Shown piece after piece: positions 1-10,054 of a stretch of 64,000 nucleotides of DNA; the stretch's first letter is position 1; every line of letters begins with the position of its first letter. The position numbers were made by a program, and so were the translations under genes. Source of the stretch: Mesostigma viride. Taxonomy: Eukaryota; Streptophyta; Mesostigmatophyceae; Mesostigmatales; Mesostigmataceae. The stretch spans positions 1,222,920 through 1,286,919 of the forward strand of contig RPFO01000080.1 of NCBI GenBank assembly GCA_009746045.1. The letters are read 5' to 3'. The notes beneath the pieces are model-generated. The model made no database searches. It saw only the letters and a program-made list of their open reading frames with translations, and was not told the origin of the DNA.

Positions 1-523
1 CCAAATATATAAAGCATCATGGTTTTATTCTACACCTGGCTGGCTACGGAATTGCCTGTCATGAGGTCGGCGGCCAAGTATGTCTGTGACCTGCATCTCA
101 CTGGATTTTAACGAGCGAACAACCCATGATGGGTTCAGTCCGGCCAGCCTGGGGTTCCTCCTGCTTCACCCAGGGAAGCACAAGGCAGAGGTTATTGCTT
201 AGCCTTCAAAAGCATCTGAAGAGGTTAGGCTTTTCCCTGTAAAAAGCCATTGAAGGGGTTATTGCTAAGCCTTTAAAAGCATGCATGTTAAGGTTGTTGC
301 TGATCCTGGAAAAGCATCTTTGAGCAGCTGGATTTTTTTTTTCCCTTTTTGCTGCTGCCTGGAATGACGCGACAGCTGATAGTGGATGCATTCAAGTATA
401 AGATTACTGCTGATAGTGGATGCATTCAAGTAGCGGTAATGACCAGTCCAGGATATAATGGCACGCAAACGCGACAGCGTAGTTGACCTTGGTGGCGTCC
501 AGGAGGCCAGCGATGGGTTGGAT
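1..523. repeat. Non-coding stretch with two short imperfect tandem repeats
   Basis: No convincing gene is seen. Around 190-318 a unit of roughly 70 bases recurs three times with drift (a GGTTATTGCT core followed by AAAAGCAT). At 372-434 a 37-base unit containing GATAGTGGATGCATTC occurs twice in tandem. Small open frames here have no recognisable family. Confidence 0.5.
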
Positions 524-575
524 TAATTAATTAATTAATTAATAGACACGTGACTGCGGCTGACGTGCTACATAC
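524..575 (-). mobile_element. 52-bp micro-insertion of the LINE 3' tail
   Basis: The segment is a TTAA repeat followed by the last bases of the LINE 3' end (TAGACACGTGACTGC as read on the plus strand). It is flanked by a perfect 10-base duplication, TGGGTTGGAT, at 514-523 and 576-585. This is what target-primed reverse transcription gives when it aborts almost at once. The tail matches the 3' end of the complete LINE at 9961. Confidence 0.75.
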
Positions 576-585
576 TGGGTTGGAT

Positions 586-1486
586 GGCTGGCAGATTTTC
601 ACGAGCAAAGTTTGATGCCTAAATATTCTTGAGACAGATTTAGGGAAACCTGTGACAAGGCAGTTTTTTTTCTCCGCATTATGCACGTTAGTAACTAGGA
701 ACTAGATAGCTAGCATCAAGGAGACAACCAGCGCAGGCCAGAAATAGGGAGAATCCGGACCATGGTAGCTCGAGCCTGCCGTTATCTTGTCCGCGTGTTC
801 GAGTCGTTCAGGATGATGAATATGAATGGTGATGGAAATGTGTAGCCTTGTGCATTGAAATTATGGCTGGCTTATGTACGTGTAGAGCGACTAGATGACC
901 TAGACGGTGGGGCTGGAAACAGCTTCAATGCTTGATCAGGGCGTGTGTTTCGAGCCTAATTCTGGCCGCGAGTGTCTAGTGGTGAGCACAATTGCTGCGA
1001 TGTCTCTCCCACCATTTACGAGGAAATACCCGCAAATGGAAAACCACTGAAAAGGTCTAGCTAGTCAGTCATTACGTTAGCCATGCCATGATTCCAAACG
1101 TCCAAGACTCTGCACACGGTGCAAAGTCAAAAATCCGAAGGACAGCACTTGTGCTGAACCAAAAGCCCACGTATGCCAGAAAACATCGTGTTGCTACGTA
1201 CAGCGACGGGACGATGTGGACAACGAAATTATCCAGTGCCAAGCTCGGAACGGCCGCAAAGGAGATCTGGCATCACAGGGGTCAGATGTGCGGAGATACT
1301 ACGCGATCCAGCCGGTACACGACCTGTTTGTAGAGCTTGTGCCAAGGGGCAGCACCGAACAGATGTGGGCGACGTTGCAAAAAACACCAGACTTGACGGA
1401 GCATAATGTCTCGGTCATAGTCTTTGACCAACAAAACGATGCAAGAGTTCAACAAGAGTCGTGATGAAATCGACACGATAAGAACA
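586..1486. other. No recognised gene
   Basis: AT-balanced sequence without splice-supported coding exons. The best open frame (1216-1464, plus, 82 codons) has mixed composition and could be an exon or an old mobile-element piece, but I recognise no family in it and leave it uncalled. Confidence 0.4.
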
Positions 1487-1862
1487 AAGATAGCTAGCAT
1501 CATCCATTCCATACATACCATGTTCTGAGTACGGTATGATCAGATTACTTGCCCACGCTACTTGTTACTGATGATATGCTCACATGGTTCTTATTGCACC
1601 CACAGCACTTGCCGGATCGACGGCGTCTATGGCGTGTCCGACTGCAGCTGTGGCATGGCAGCCTCTGGCATGAAGGAGAAAGGGGGTCTTTGCCCTTTCT
1701 TCCTGTTGTGCACATGCAGGGATTTAAAAGCACTTCGGTGCTCCGTGAGACCGTGACTCCCCAACGGGAGCACTATCGAATTTAATTAATTAATTAATTA
1801 ATTAATTAACTAATTAATTAATTAATACCATGTTCCCCTCCCACTGAGGACTTATGCTCACG
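1487..1862 (+). mobile_element. LINE 3'-end remnant, split by a younger insertion
   Basis: Bases 1487-1525 and 1836-1862 together match the reverse complement of the LINE 3' region seen at 9961-10050 (CATCCATTCC, then CCCCTCCCACTGAGG, then GCTCACGTG). The two halves are separated by the half-LINE tail at 1526-1824, which duplicated 11 bases of the target. It is an old 3' fragment with no coding capacity. Confidence 0.65.
1526..1824 (+). mobile_element. 5'-truncated half-LINE (ORF1-only family) 3' end
   Basis: This matches the 3' UTR of the intact element at 58580-60514: a GCCCACGCT start, a GCAGCTGTGGCATG segment, AAAAGCACTTCGGTGCTCCGTGA, then a long TTAA tail. It is flanked by the 11-base duplication ATACCATGTTC (1515-1525 and 1825-1835). 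Severe 5' truncation, a simple-repeat 3' tail and a TSD are the marks of LINE-machinery insertion. Confidence 0.8.
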
Positions 1863-1959
1863 TGTACATTAACATTAATTTATAAATCAAATTTGCACGT
1901 TGTTCTTTTTTTTTTTCTCTGGGAGAATGTAATGTGCCAAGTTTATCAGCCAGGCACGT

Positions 1960-2335
1960 GCAAAAGATTGTCTCCTAATTGTGTCACGCGGGTATACCAA
2001 TAGAAAGGAACCTTCAAACCCTATACACAACATGAGGAGGGAGGGCGCCCAAGCTAGTCTTGCTGCCTCAAGTGGGCAGGCCGGCCACAGAGCTGCTCTT
2101 TTCTGCATCAGTGATTGTGAACTAGACCCAACTGTGGGTGCAATAAAGCTTTGACATAGCAAAAGCATCGCAGATGCAGTAAGGCTGCCCCATGGTCCAG
2201 AGCCCATGGCCGGATATAGGCTTGGAATGCATGTAGAGGCGCCGGTTTGGGAGAATATGAAGGCCTCCCCCGGAGCCCGAGGATTTTTAGGGGCCGGTAT
2301 ACCCAGGGTTCACCCACAACCCCAGAGTCTCCTGA
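1960..2335 (-). mobile_element. Short interspersed repeat, family C, copy 1
   Basis: The reverse complement is clearly related along its length to 62980-63362, and its outer end to 55742-55880. Shared blocks include GGTTCACCC at one end, a GGCGCC segment, GTGGGTGCAATAAAGC, AAGTGGGCAGGCC, and AAGGAACCTTCAA followed by CCCTATACACAAC. The outer end carries the same CACGTG-containing tail as the LINE, so it may be a SINE that borrows the LINE 3' end. A reading frame is open in both long copies (2207-1887 here) but no protein family is recognised. Confidence 0.6.
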
Positions 2336-2410
2336 ATACTGGACTATTGCCCCGATATATACAGGTATTAAGAGGTACCTTGAAATTAAACGAGCCACGA
2401 GGTAGCCATG

Positions 2411-4015
2411 GCTGACATGACTGACGGCGAAGCTCATAACTTTCACGTTTGGGCACCAAATTCGGCTGTGAATAACACAATTGCTTCGTCTTTCTAAGGC
2501 GCACACGCTGATATAATTTTCCGAAGCTATTACTACGCAATATATGGCGAGCAAACGCTCCTCCGCGCAACGCAGCCTGGCGGCTGCGCTCAGCCCTGAA
2601 AATACGTCTGCAGCGCTCCGGCTGCAGCTCCGCCCTCCGGCCCAGAAGGCAGCGGCGCCACTATAGCCAAGCCCTAGTGGTCGCCCAGCCCCCTCCCGGG
2701 CTCGCCTCGCCAGCAGCGTCGCCTGAACCCAAACGCAGTCGTCCTGCCGAGCCGAACTGTGACGATCGAGTACGACTTTGACGCCAGCCAGCCCGGCTTT
2801 TTTGACTCGGCAACTGCTCGACCACGATCGCATCTTGGCCTGCGTGTTTTTTGGATCGCACGCCTCGCTTACGGAACTGTGCAAGCAGCTCTTCATCCAG
2901 GGTCGCCTCGATCGTCAGTGCATACCAGAGGCGCACCTAGCTACACTTTCGACTCCATCCTCAAACTCTGCCGCCCTCACCTTCAGCAATACGCCCTCTT
3001 TTCCCTCGGACGCTCCGTCGAGGAGCTCTGGCCCCCCCAGCCCATCACCACCACCTAGACCAAATCCTCCATCCGCTCACTCCTTACTAAGGAGGCCCTC
3101 ACTCGAGCAGCACGTGGCCCCCCTCGCTGCAGATGTGGCGGCCATGGGCAGCACGCTGAAGCTGCCGAGCTCCCCCTCCTCTCCACCATCTCCACCACCA
3201 CCTCCTGGCACCCTCGCCTCCTCCACCGCCACCACCCCCACCTTCGACGCCATCACCGCCCAGCTCCGCGACATTGACCAGCGCCTCAAGGACAACGCCA
3301 TCGCCATCGAGGTCCTGCAAAACACCGCAGGCCTCACCGTCCAGGCGGTGAAGGAAATTGCCGCTATAAAGCCAGCCCTCGCTGGCCCCGCTGGCGCTGC
3401 TCCTCCCACCCAGCCCTGGGCGGACATGCTTAAGCAACACACCACCTGAGTCCACCACCTCCGCCATTGCAGCACAGCTCTGCAGCAGCAGAAGCTCGAC
3501 CTCCGCGAGGAGGCCAAGCAGCCTCGCCAAGCGCAGCCTAGCTTAACGTCATGATTCGTCAAGAACTTCGACATGGAGGAAGGTGAGAATTCCGAGAAGC
3601 TTGCACGACGTGCGTTTGAGAGCAAAATCCTTGACCGCATGGGCCTTCTTGGTGAGCAGATTAAGCTGGTCGCACACCGCCTTCCCCGCGTGCGGGGTAA
3701 GGCAGGGGCGCCCCCGCTTCTTCTCATCTTTAAGAGCCCCTCAGACAAGATTTCGTTTCTCAGACGCCGCAAGCGGCTCGAGAAGACTCCCTTCACCTTG
3801 GACGACGACTTGACCCTCACGCAGCAACAACGGCGACGGGAGCTATGGCCGACCTACCTCCAGCTCCGGCAGACCACGGCGGGGAAGCGGCCGGTGTACT
3901 GCTGGAAGGGGGCGGCCATCTACGTCGGCCACAAGCCCTGGCACGCGACCCCCGCGACCTCCGCGGCCCCAGCGACTCCAGACGCCCCAGCTTAGGGGAG
4001 TACAGCACTAGTAGT
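2411..4015 (+). pseudogene. Decayed half-LINE copy with broken ORF1
   Basis: The leader (2411-2542) resembles the leader of the intact half-LINE at 58580 and of the LINE monomers, including ACACGCTGATATAATTTTC. A start codon at about 2543 opens a frame that stops near 2663. Coding similarity then continues in other frames: an SPEPK-type segment near 2710, a proline/alanine-rich stretch with coiled-coil character (2778-3449), and a C-terminal domain (3573-3995). That domain has the RRKRLEKTPFTLDDDLT and YCWKGAAIYVGHK blocks, matching RRKRLHDLTWTLDDDLT and YWRGGDLMINHK of the intact 453-aa protein. It is an ORF1-type RNA-binding protein gene broken by stops and frameshifts. No reverse transcriptase region is associated with it. 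Confidence 0.7.
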
Positions 4016-4197
4016 GTAGAATAGTTAGACTGTGGCCTTGTACATATGCACGCCTACTACAGGCACTACACCAGCTGACTCATGAACATTATTTAGTCGT
4101 GTACATGTGAGCCCATGATGCGCCACACACCAGATGATGCCTAGCTTTATTATTTAGTTATGATTTGCCCACGCAGAGAGCTACTCTCTGCTGAGAA

Positions 4198-4454
4198 TGA
4201 ATTAATTAATTAACGTGCTCCCGTTGGGGAGTCACGGAGCACCGAAGTGCTTTTAATCCCTGTGTGTGCACAACAGGAGAAAGGGCAGAGACCCCCAGTC
4301 TCCTTCATGCCAAAGGCATGCCACAGCTGCATTCGGGCACGTTAGCTAAACGGACACGCTAACGATCCGGCAATCTGTGGGTGCAATAAGACCCATGTGA
4401 GCATGGCATAACAAGGAGCGTGGGCGAGTAAACTGATCATAGCCAAGACGACGG
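4198..4454 (-). mobile_element. 5'-truncated half-LINE tail, 257 bp
   Basis: Reverse-oriented 3' UTR of the ORF1-only family, starting at the plus-strand left with the TTAA tail. It is flanked by the 11-base duplication TCTGCTGAGAA (4187-4197 and 4455-4465). It is very similar to the next copy at 4975 and to the 3' end of the intact element. Confidence 0.8.
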
Positions 4455-4479
4455 TCTGCTGAGAAGCCATGCCCTAGCT

Positions 4480-4705
4480 TCTGTATAGCCATATGCTGAT
4501 CTTCCCCCCCATGACGGGCCCCGGCCCTTTGCGCTCTGAGAGATCATGGTGGTGCAGGTGCACTTGGTGCACCTTGAGCAGGTGTAGTTTACATCCCACC
4601 CTTGCAGGAAGTAGCCCAGAATGTGTTAAAGGCCATATGCCCCTTGTCAGGGCTATGTGCCACATGTACTCCCAACGGAGTCATGTTCCTAATTAATTAG
4701 TAAAT
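4480..4705 (+). mobile_element. Short TTAA-tailed repeat, family D, copy 1
   Basis: This shares diagnostic blocks with the reverse complement of 33588-33762: CACCTTGAGCA, CCCACCCTTGCAGGAAGTAG, GGGCTATGTGC, then TACTCCCAACGGAGT just before ATTAATTA. The tail motif CCCAACGG resembles the end of the half-LINE family, suggesting mobilisation by the same machinery. No protein is encoded. Confidence 0.6.
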
Positions 4706-4974
4706 TAATATACAGGTATTGGCCTGAAACTAGAATGTAGTCCCGGCACTAAGGGCTACTTAAGCTGCCATCACAGCATAGGCCCCAGGCACTATAGTTT
4801 ACCTTCTGGATTACCCCGTATGTGTTCATTGCACAAAGGGTTATGACAGACATAGATTTATTAATTCATGAGAATACATCGAGGTTACGTCAAGTGATTG
4901 ACAGCGTCCGAACCTGTGAGGACCTCCATCCTTGCTTGCCTTTATGCCGTCCATTAATTCATCGGGTTCTCCAT
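4706..4974. other. No recognised feature
   Basis: Unique-looking non-coding sequence. The last ten bases (4965-4974, GGTTCTCCAT) are the left target-site copy of the next insertion. Confidence 0.4.
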
Positions 4975-5482
4975 TAATTAATTAATTAAACTCGTGCTCC
5001 CGTTGGGGAGTCTGCACGGAGCACCGAAGTGCTTTTAATCCCTGTGTGTGCACAACAGGAGAAACGGCAGAGACCCCCAGTCTCCTTCATGCCTAAGGCA
5101 TGCCACAGCTGCATTCGGGCACCGCTAGCTAAACGGACACGCTAACGATCTGGCAATCTCAGTGGGTGCAATAAGACCCATGTGAGCATGGCATAACAAG
5201 GAGCGTGGGCGAGTAAACTGATCATAGCCATGCAGGGCGTAGCATGGCTGTACAAGGACTAAGCTAAGGCTACATGGCTGGTTGTGTACCGTGCGTTAGC
5301 GGTGCACGTGACTAGGTATGTTGGCACGGCTAGGCAAACGTTCTAAGCATGGCTGCCATAGCTGCAGTGACTACCAGTGGATACAAGCTAGGGCTATTAG
5401 CTAGTCTAGCCTGCGGGGGGCGTCCACATCTTGTGGTTGATCATCAGGTCCCCGACCCTCCAGTACACCTTGGGCTTCTGGC
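4975..5482 (-). mobile_element. 5'-truncated half-LINE, 508 bp, with ORF1 3' end
   Basis: Reading the minus strand, the insertion begins inside the C-terminal codons of the ORF1-type protein (a V-Y-W-R ... L-M-I-N-H-K-M-W block), continues through the 3' UTR and ends in a TTAA tail. The 10-base duplication GGTTCTCCAT flanks it (4965-4974 and 5483-5492). Along its length it is close to the intact copy at 58580, implying recent activity. Confidence 0.85.
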
Positions 5483-5492
5483 GGTTCTCCAT

Positions 5493-5948
5493 GACCATGA
5501 CATTGGAGTCTCCTGCGAGACGGTCGTGTATAAAATTAATTAATTATGCCAAGCAGTGCCACTATAGGTAGGCGCTGCATGGCTGATCCACTCTTGCGGC
5601 CCAAGTTCACCCTCACAGTAAGTTACCACCTGAAGTTCATTGTAGTGCATGTGCCGAACTACGGGTCGAACATAGGGCTGATCCGGCCACAGTCTGTTCA
5701 TGTCCTTGGCAACAGTTGTTGCACTATTCCTCGGACACACATTAATAAGGAGAGGTGGCACCCCAAAACCCTTAAAAATTGACCTTATATGGTAATAACA
5801 CTTGTAATTCATTTGCACAATGCTGAAATATGATTGGGGGCAGTAAATAATATCTCTAATTGTGAGTTGTCCATGCACTTAAGTTGGGGGCACTAACCCC
5901 AAGTATACGCCAATATTGCGCTATATAAATAGAAAAAGACACTAATTC
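5493..5948. other. No recognised gene
   Basis: A minus-strand open frame (5878-5540, 112 codons) is present but matches nothing I know. It could be a remnant of an unclassified element. Confidence 0.35.
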
Positions 5949-7896
5949 ATGTCCCACGTAGCTCCCACAAAAACCAGCATCTTCATTAAAACAATAAGTG
6001 GAAGCATACATGTGACACTAATTGACATGCCCGGAGGCACGCCGTTCAAGGCCCTTCATGAAGTACCAAGACACGGGTGGGTGGGTGGGGAGCAAAGAAA
6101 GAGGCCGACAAAACCAGCCAGAGCGGCTTTTAGTCGCAAAACCTCCCTTATCCCTAGCTAACTGACGTCATTAAACCCTTATGTTTAGTGGATGCTAGTA
6201 AGACGCTAACCGTACAGACCGGGGGTAGAATATCCCGAATCTGCACGGCTAGTATTAAATAATGCGTAGGTTGTTCTTTTCAGGGGCACTGCACCTCACG
6301 CCCCGTTCCGCCCGGGTATAATCAACCCAAGCGCGGAACGCACATTTTATTTAATTCATTTTTCAACCATGCACTATATTGCATCTACTAATCACAAAAG
6401 CTCTAGCCAAACAGCTACGAGTAAACACTACGACCTATAAGCCGCTCATCCAGCGGCCTCTTGTTCCCGCATTCACGTATAGAAGAAACTCCGTTCAAAG
6501 AACCCCGATTCATGTCCCACGTAGCTCCCACAAAAACCAGCATCTTCATTAAAACAATAAGTGGAAGCATACATGTGACACTAATTGACATGCCCGGAGG
6601 CACGCCGTTCAAGGCCCTTCATGAAGTACGTTGCCCAATCACCCCCGCCCTGGCTTTCCCTTGAAGCCGCACTCCACCTTGCTCGTTGTCACAAGTGACC
6701 GCCCTGCCGCAAAACGGGAGCCCCCCACATCGGGAGGCGTGTGCCCGGCGGCTGTGGATGCATGGCCAGGCCCAAAAAGGCCCAGCGCATTTGCACTGCG
6801 ATTGCGCACGGCCAGCCTATCATGACCCCTCTCGGGGCCCCGAGTCGGTACCGCTATGGCCGTCTCCCCATAGACCCGGGGTGCTTCGAGAAAAAACGTG
6901 GACCTAGCCCAGGCCCCGCCAGCCCGGATGCCCGAGGCCACAGCCCCAGGCACCTGGCTGAACGAGAGTCCGTTCAGCCAAGACCGCATTCCCCCCGAGG
7001 TTTCTATGCGTGGGGAAAAAATTTCTAGCTTAGGCGCTTTTCCCATCGCCGTCCCCAGCCCCAACCACCCCCCCTCGGCGGAAGGCAATTGCAAAGTTTG
7101 CTGGCCACTGAGCAGCAATTTCCGAAGAAAAAGCCGCAGGCCGCGGACCGAGACACGGGTCGCCAGTGCCAGCCATCCGGCTCCAACCCGGGGTGCAAGC
7201 ATCCCCAGGTACGGAGCACCAGCTCGCGCACTGGGCCGACCAAGCGACAGTTGAGCACCTGTCACGGCATCCGGCCCACCAAAGACCCCAAGCTGGGGAA
7301 AAGGTGCGGACCGGAGGTAATCATTTTCTTTTCTTTTAGTTAACCGAGCGAGGAACTACGCCTGGCCGGTTAACAACTGGAAGTCTCACCACTGGCCAAG
7401 TGGCCAGTGCAACCAGTGCTTTTGGGATTTTGCTCCGCAGCACCCATAGCTGCGGCTGCCGCCGCAACGACAACGAGCAAAGAAAGAGGCCGACAAAACC
7501 AGCCAGAGCGGCTTTTAGTCGCAAAACCTCCCTTATCCCTAGCTAACTGACGTCATTAAACCCTTATGTTTAGTGGATGCTAGTAAGACGCTAACCGTAC
7601 AGACCGGGGGTAGAATATCCCGAATCTGCACGGCTAGTATTAAATAATGCGTAGGTTGTTCTTTTCAGGGGCACTGCACCTCACGCCCCGTTCCGCCCGG
7701 GTATAATCAACCCAAGCGCGGAACGCACATTTTATTTAATTCATTTTTCAACCATGCACTATATTGCATCTACTAATCACAAAAGCTCTAGCCAAACAGC
7801 TACGAGTAAACACTACGACCTATAAGCCGCTCATCCAGCGGCCTCTTGTTCCCGCATTCACGTATAGAAGAAACTCCGTTCAAAGAACCCCGATTA
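5949..7896. mobile_element. Tandemly arranged repeat element, order A-B-A-C-B
   Basis: Segment A (about 118 bp) occurs at 5949-6066 and again at 6511-6628. Segment B (about 420 bp) occurs at 6091-6510 and 7477-7896. Segment C (6629-7476) is present once. B runs directly into A at 6510/6511, so the block reads as two head-to-tail units, A-(C deleted)-B and A-C-B, with about 825 bp missing from the first. The copies look essentially identical. Near its end B has a hairpin, GCCGCT-5 nt-AGCGGC, also present with a changed loop at 63838-64000. Such partial tandem dimers occur in Penelope-like and DIRS-type elements. I could not recognise any reverse transcriptase or recombinase in C, so the class is open. 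Confidence 0.6.
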
Positions 7897-8592
7897 GGGC
7901 TGGGTATGCCCTAGACCATGCACACATTGGTTGGCAACCAAAAATCAACCATTTGTAGTTCCCTGAGTGTGTAGCTTGCTGAGCTATTTACATCATGGAC
8001 TGAATGGCATAAACTTGAACAGTTATTAATTTTCCCGCAAAACAGGTCTTTTTTTACCGGACATTGGGAATAGACTTATCATAAGCACTTCAGATAAGGC
8101 CACAAAATCAAGCAAAAATTCGGCTAACAGGGGGACAGCAGTGGTCCAAGTCCCAGGTCATTCCGACAAGTCTAGCTCAATTAGTTATATAAGTTTTTGC
8201 GTGCTAAAACCTGAACATACGCTAAATGAGGCTTTTCTGTGTATAAGGCCACCTAGACATGATGTTTTCCATCCAAGAAGCCCAAAAACATGCCCAACTC
8301 GATCACACAACATAAGAAAAGGCTAGGCACCTCATCTGCCCTCCCCTGCCCTCAGCATGGCCAGCCTTGCCAGCGTGGGCATAGCAACACCATCGCTAGG
8401 CATACATGCACCAAGAGAGCACACACTATGCTCAGCCCAAGGTTACCATGTAAATTTATGCCAAGAACTCAGCAAGTATACGTGTAAAAACCTTAGAAAG
8501 ACTGCCCAAGCAATAGAGGCAACTGCAGCCTGCAAACTTGGCAGCAAATCATACATGCTGTCTGCCATGCATTCACATCCTATCCAGCTTGC
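7897..8592. other. No recognised gene
   Basis: AT-rich sequence with only short frames of no known family. Confidence 0.4.
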
Positions 8593-8600
8593 CCGTGCTG

Positions 8601-8794
8601 CAGTGTGAGCTAGTACGGCAATACGGCAACACGGCAAAACCTCGGCGTATTGCGTATTTTGTATAATACGTGTATTATACGCGTATAATACGGCGTACTA
8701 CTAGCAAAATTTCTAGTACGGCAATACGCCAAACCTCGGCGTATTGCGTATTTCGTATAATACGGCGTATAATACGGCGTACTAGCTCACACTG
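8601..8794. mobile_element. hAT-type MITE, 194 bp
   Basis: The ends are perfect 17-base inverted repeats, CAGTGTGAGCTAGTACG and its reverse complement, starting CAGTG and ending CACTG. They are flanked by the 8-base duplication CCGTGCTG (8593-8600 and 8795-8802). CAGTG-like termini with 8-base duplications are the standard signature of hAT DNA transposons. The interior is an imperfect dimer of an approximately 80-base AT/CG-alternating unit rich in TACGG and GTATAATACG and can fold on itself. There is no coding capacity, so it must be mobilised in trans. Confidence 0.85.
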
Positions 8795-8802
8795 CCGTGC
8801 TG

Positions 8803-9611
8803 CACACATAGCAGGGAAGTCTCAATGGTTATAGCTCAAGGAAAGCAATTGAAACACCTATCTAATGCAATGCCACTCATGCAGTATGGCCAGCAAAAGA
8901 ACCACTCTCACCTTCTTTCCAATATGGTAATTTGCTAAGAAGCTGATGCCAGCTTGTTAGCCTCTAGGCACATGCTGGATGTCGTTACCAAAACAGGCTT
9001 AATTGTCAGATCCCGCACAAAACAAAGCGTCTGAGCAAGCTCATGTCCAAAGGATTACGGAAAACAAATGCCAACACATCACCAACAACTTGACCTCGGC
9101 GCCTTTAGCATGCTGGCCAGCTGGCCACAAACTACACGAAATTGTACGGAATTGCTAGGAATCTGACGATGCAACCAAAAGAAATGGAGCGCTTCCTGCA
9201 GGGAAACTGACCGAAAAAAAGGCGAAAGGCCGACGTTAATGCACCTGCCTACGTGGAAATGTTTTATGCATAAACTGGCACGCAAGCGCGAACAATAAAA
9301 GACATAATCCATCGATCAGGCGAACAAGGAAGGTGCGCCTTCCGTGAATACGTCGAAGGCGACATGCGCAGGCCTGCGTAGGTTCTTAACCTGAATGCCG
9401 GAAATGTAAAAGAAAACGGGAAGCTTCGGCACAAACTCGACAACACCATAAAATTTGGCTTCATAATCGTTCTTTAGAGCCTATACGTTGCCTCACAATC
9501 GCTCCCCTAAACCTGCATTAAATTTCATGATCCGCAAGAGAAAATATATCCTGGACCCACCCCCGCCCGTAGCCGTTCGAGAAATTAGCGATATTGCAAA
9601 CCGTAAACTTT
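8803..9611. other. No recognised gene
   Basis: Non-coding by inspection. The minus-strand frames at 9079-9464 show no family features. Confidence 0.4.
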
Positions 9612-9621
9612 CCGCCATGAA

Positions 9622-9950
9622 TTAATTAATTAATTAATTAATAGACACGTGACTGCGTCACGTGAGCATAAGTCCTCAGTGGGAGGGGAACATGGGGTGG
9701 AATGGATGGTATAAGCTATCTAGGTCCTAGTTACAGGGGTGTGGGCGCCGCGGCCCGAATCGCTATGAATGCCATACTTGGTCACACGCGGAGGCCCCAC
9801 AGGCTTGGGGGTGGTCTCCTTCATCACTACTTGCCATCTATCCTTGCGCACCATCTGCCTCCATATTACAGACAAACAAGGAGGCTGCCCGGGGGTGAGC
9901 CCGTCACGTCTAGTGTAGCACATGTCCATGCCGAGTCTATCACAAAAAGT
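9622..9950 (-). mobile_element. 5'-truncated LINE copy, 329 bp
   Basis: It contains the TTAA tail, the 3' UTR and the last codons of ORF2. It is almost identical to the first 330 bases of the complete LINE beside it and stops abruptly at the duplicated target CCGCCATGAA (9612-9621 and 9951-9960). The right copy of this target was then reused by the full-length LINE. Confidence 0.9.
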
Positions 9951-10054
9951 CCGCCATGAATTAATTAATTAATTAATAGACACGTGACTGCGTCACGTGA
10001 GCATAAGTCCTCAGTGGGAGGGGAACATGGGATGGAATGGATGGTATAAGCTAT

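Noticed and set aside
6400-6510. Hammerhead ribozyme in segment B (as in Penelope-like elements)
   Set aside because: A GAAAC is present but no CUGANGA core in a compatible position on either strand.
6091-7896. LTR retrotransposon with segment B as LTR
   Set aside because: B runs directly into A at one copy but not the other, no primer-binding site or polypurine tract was found, and C encodes no recognised gag or pol.
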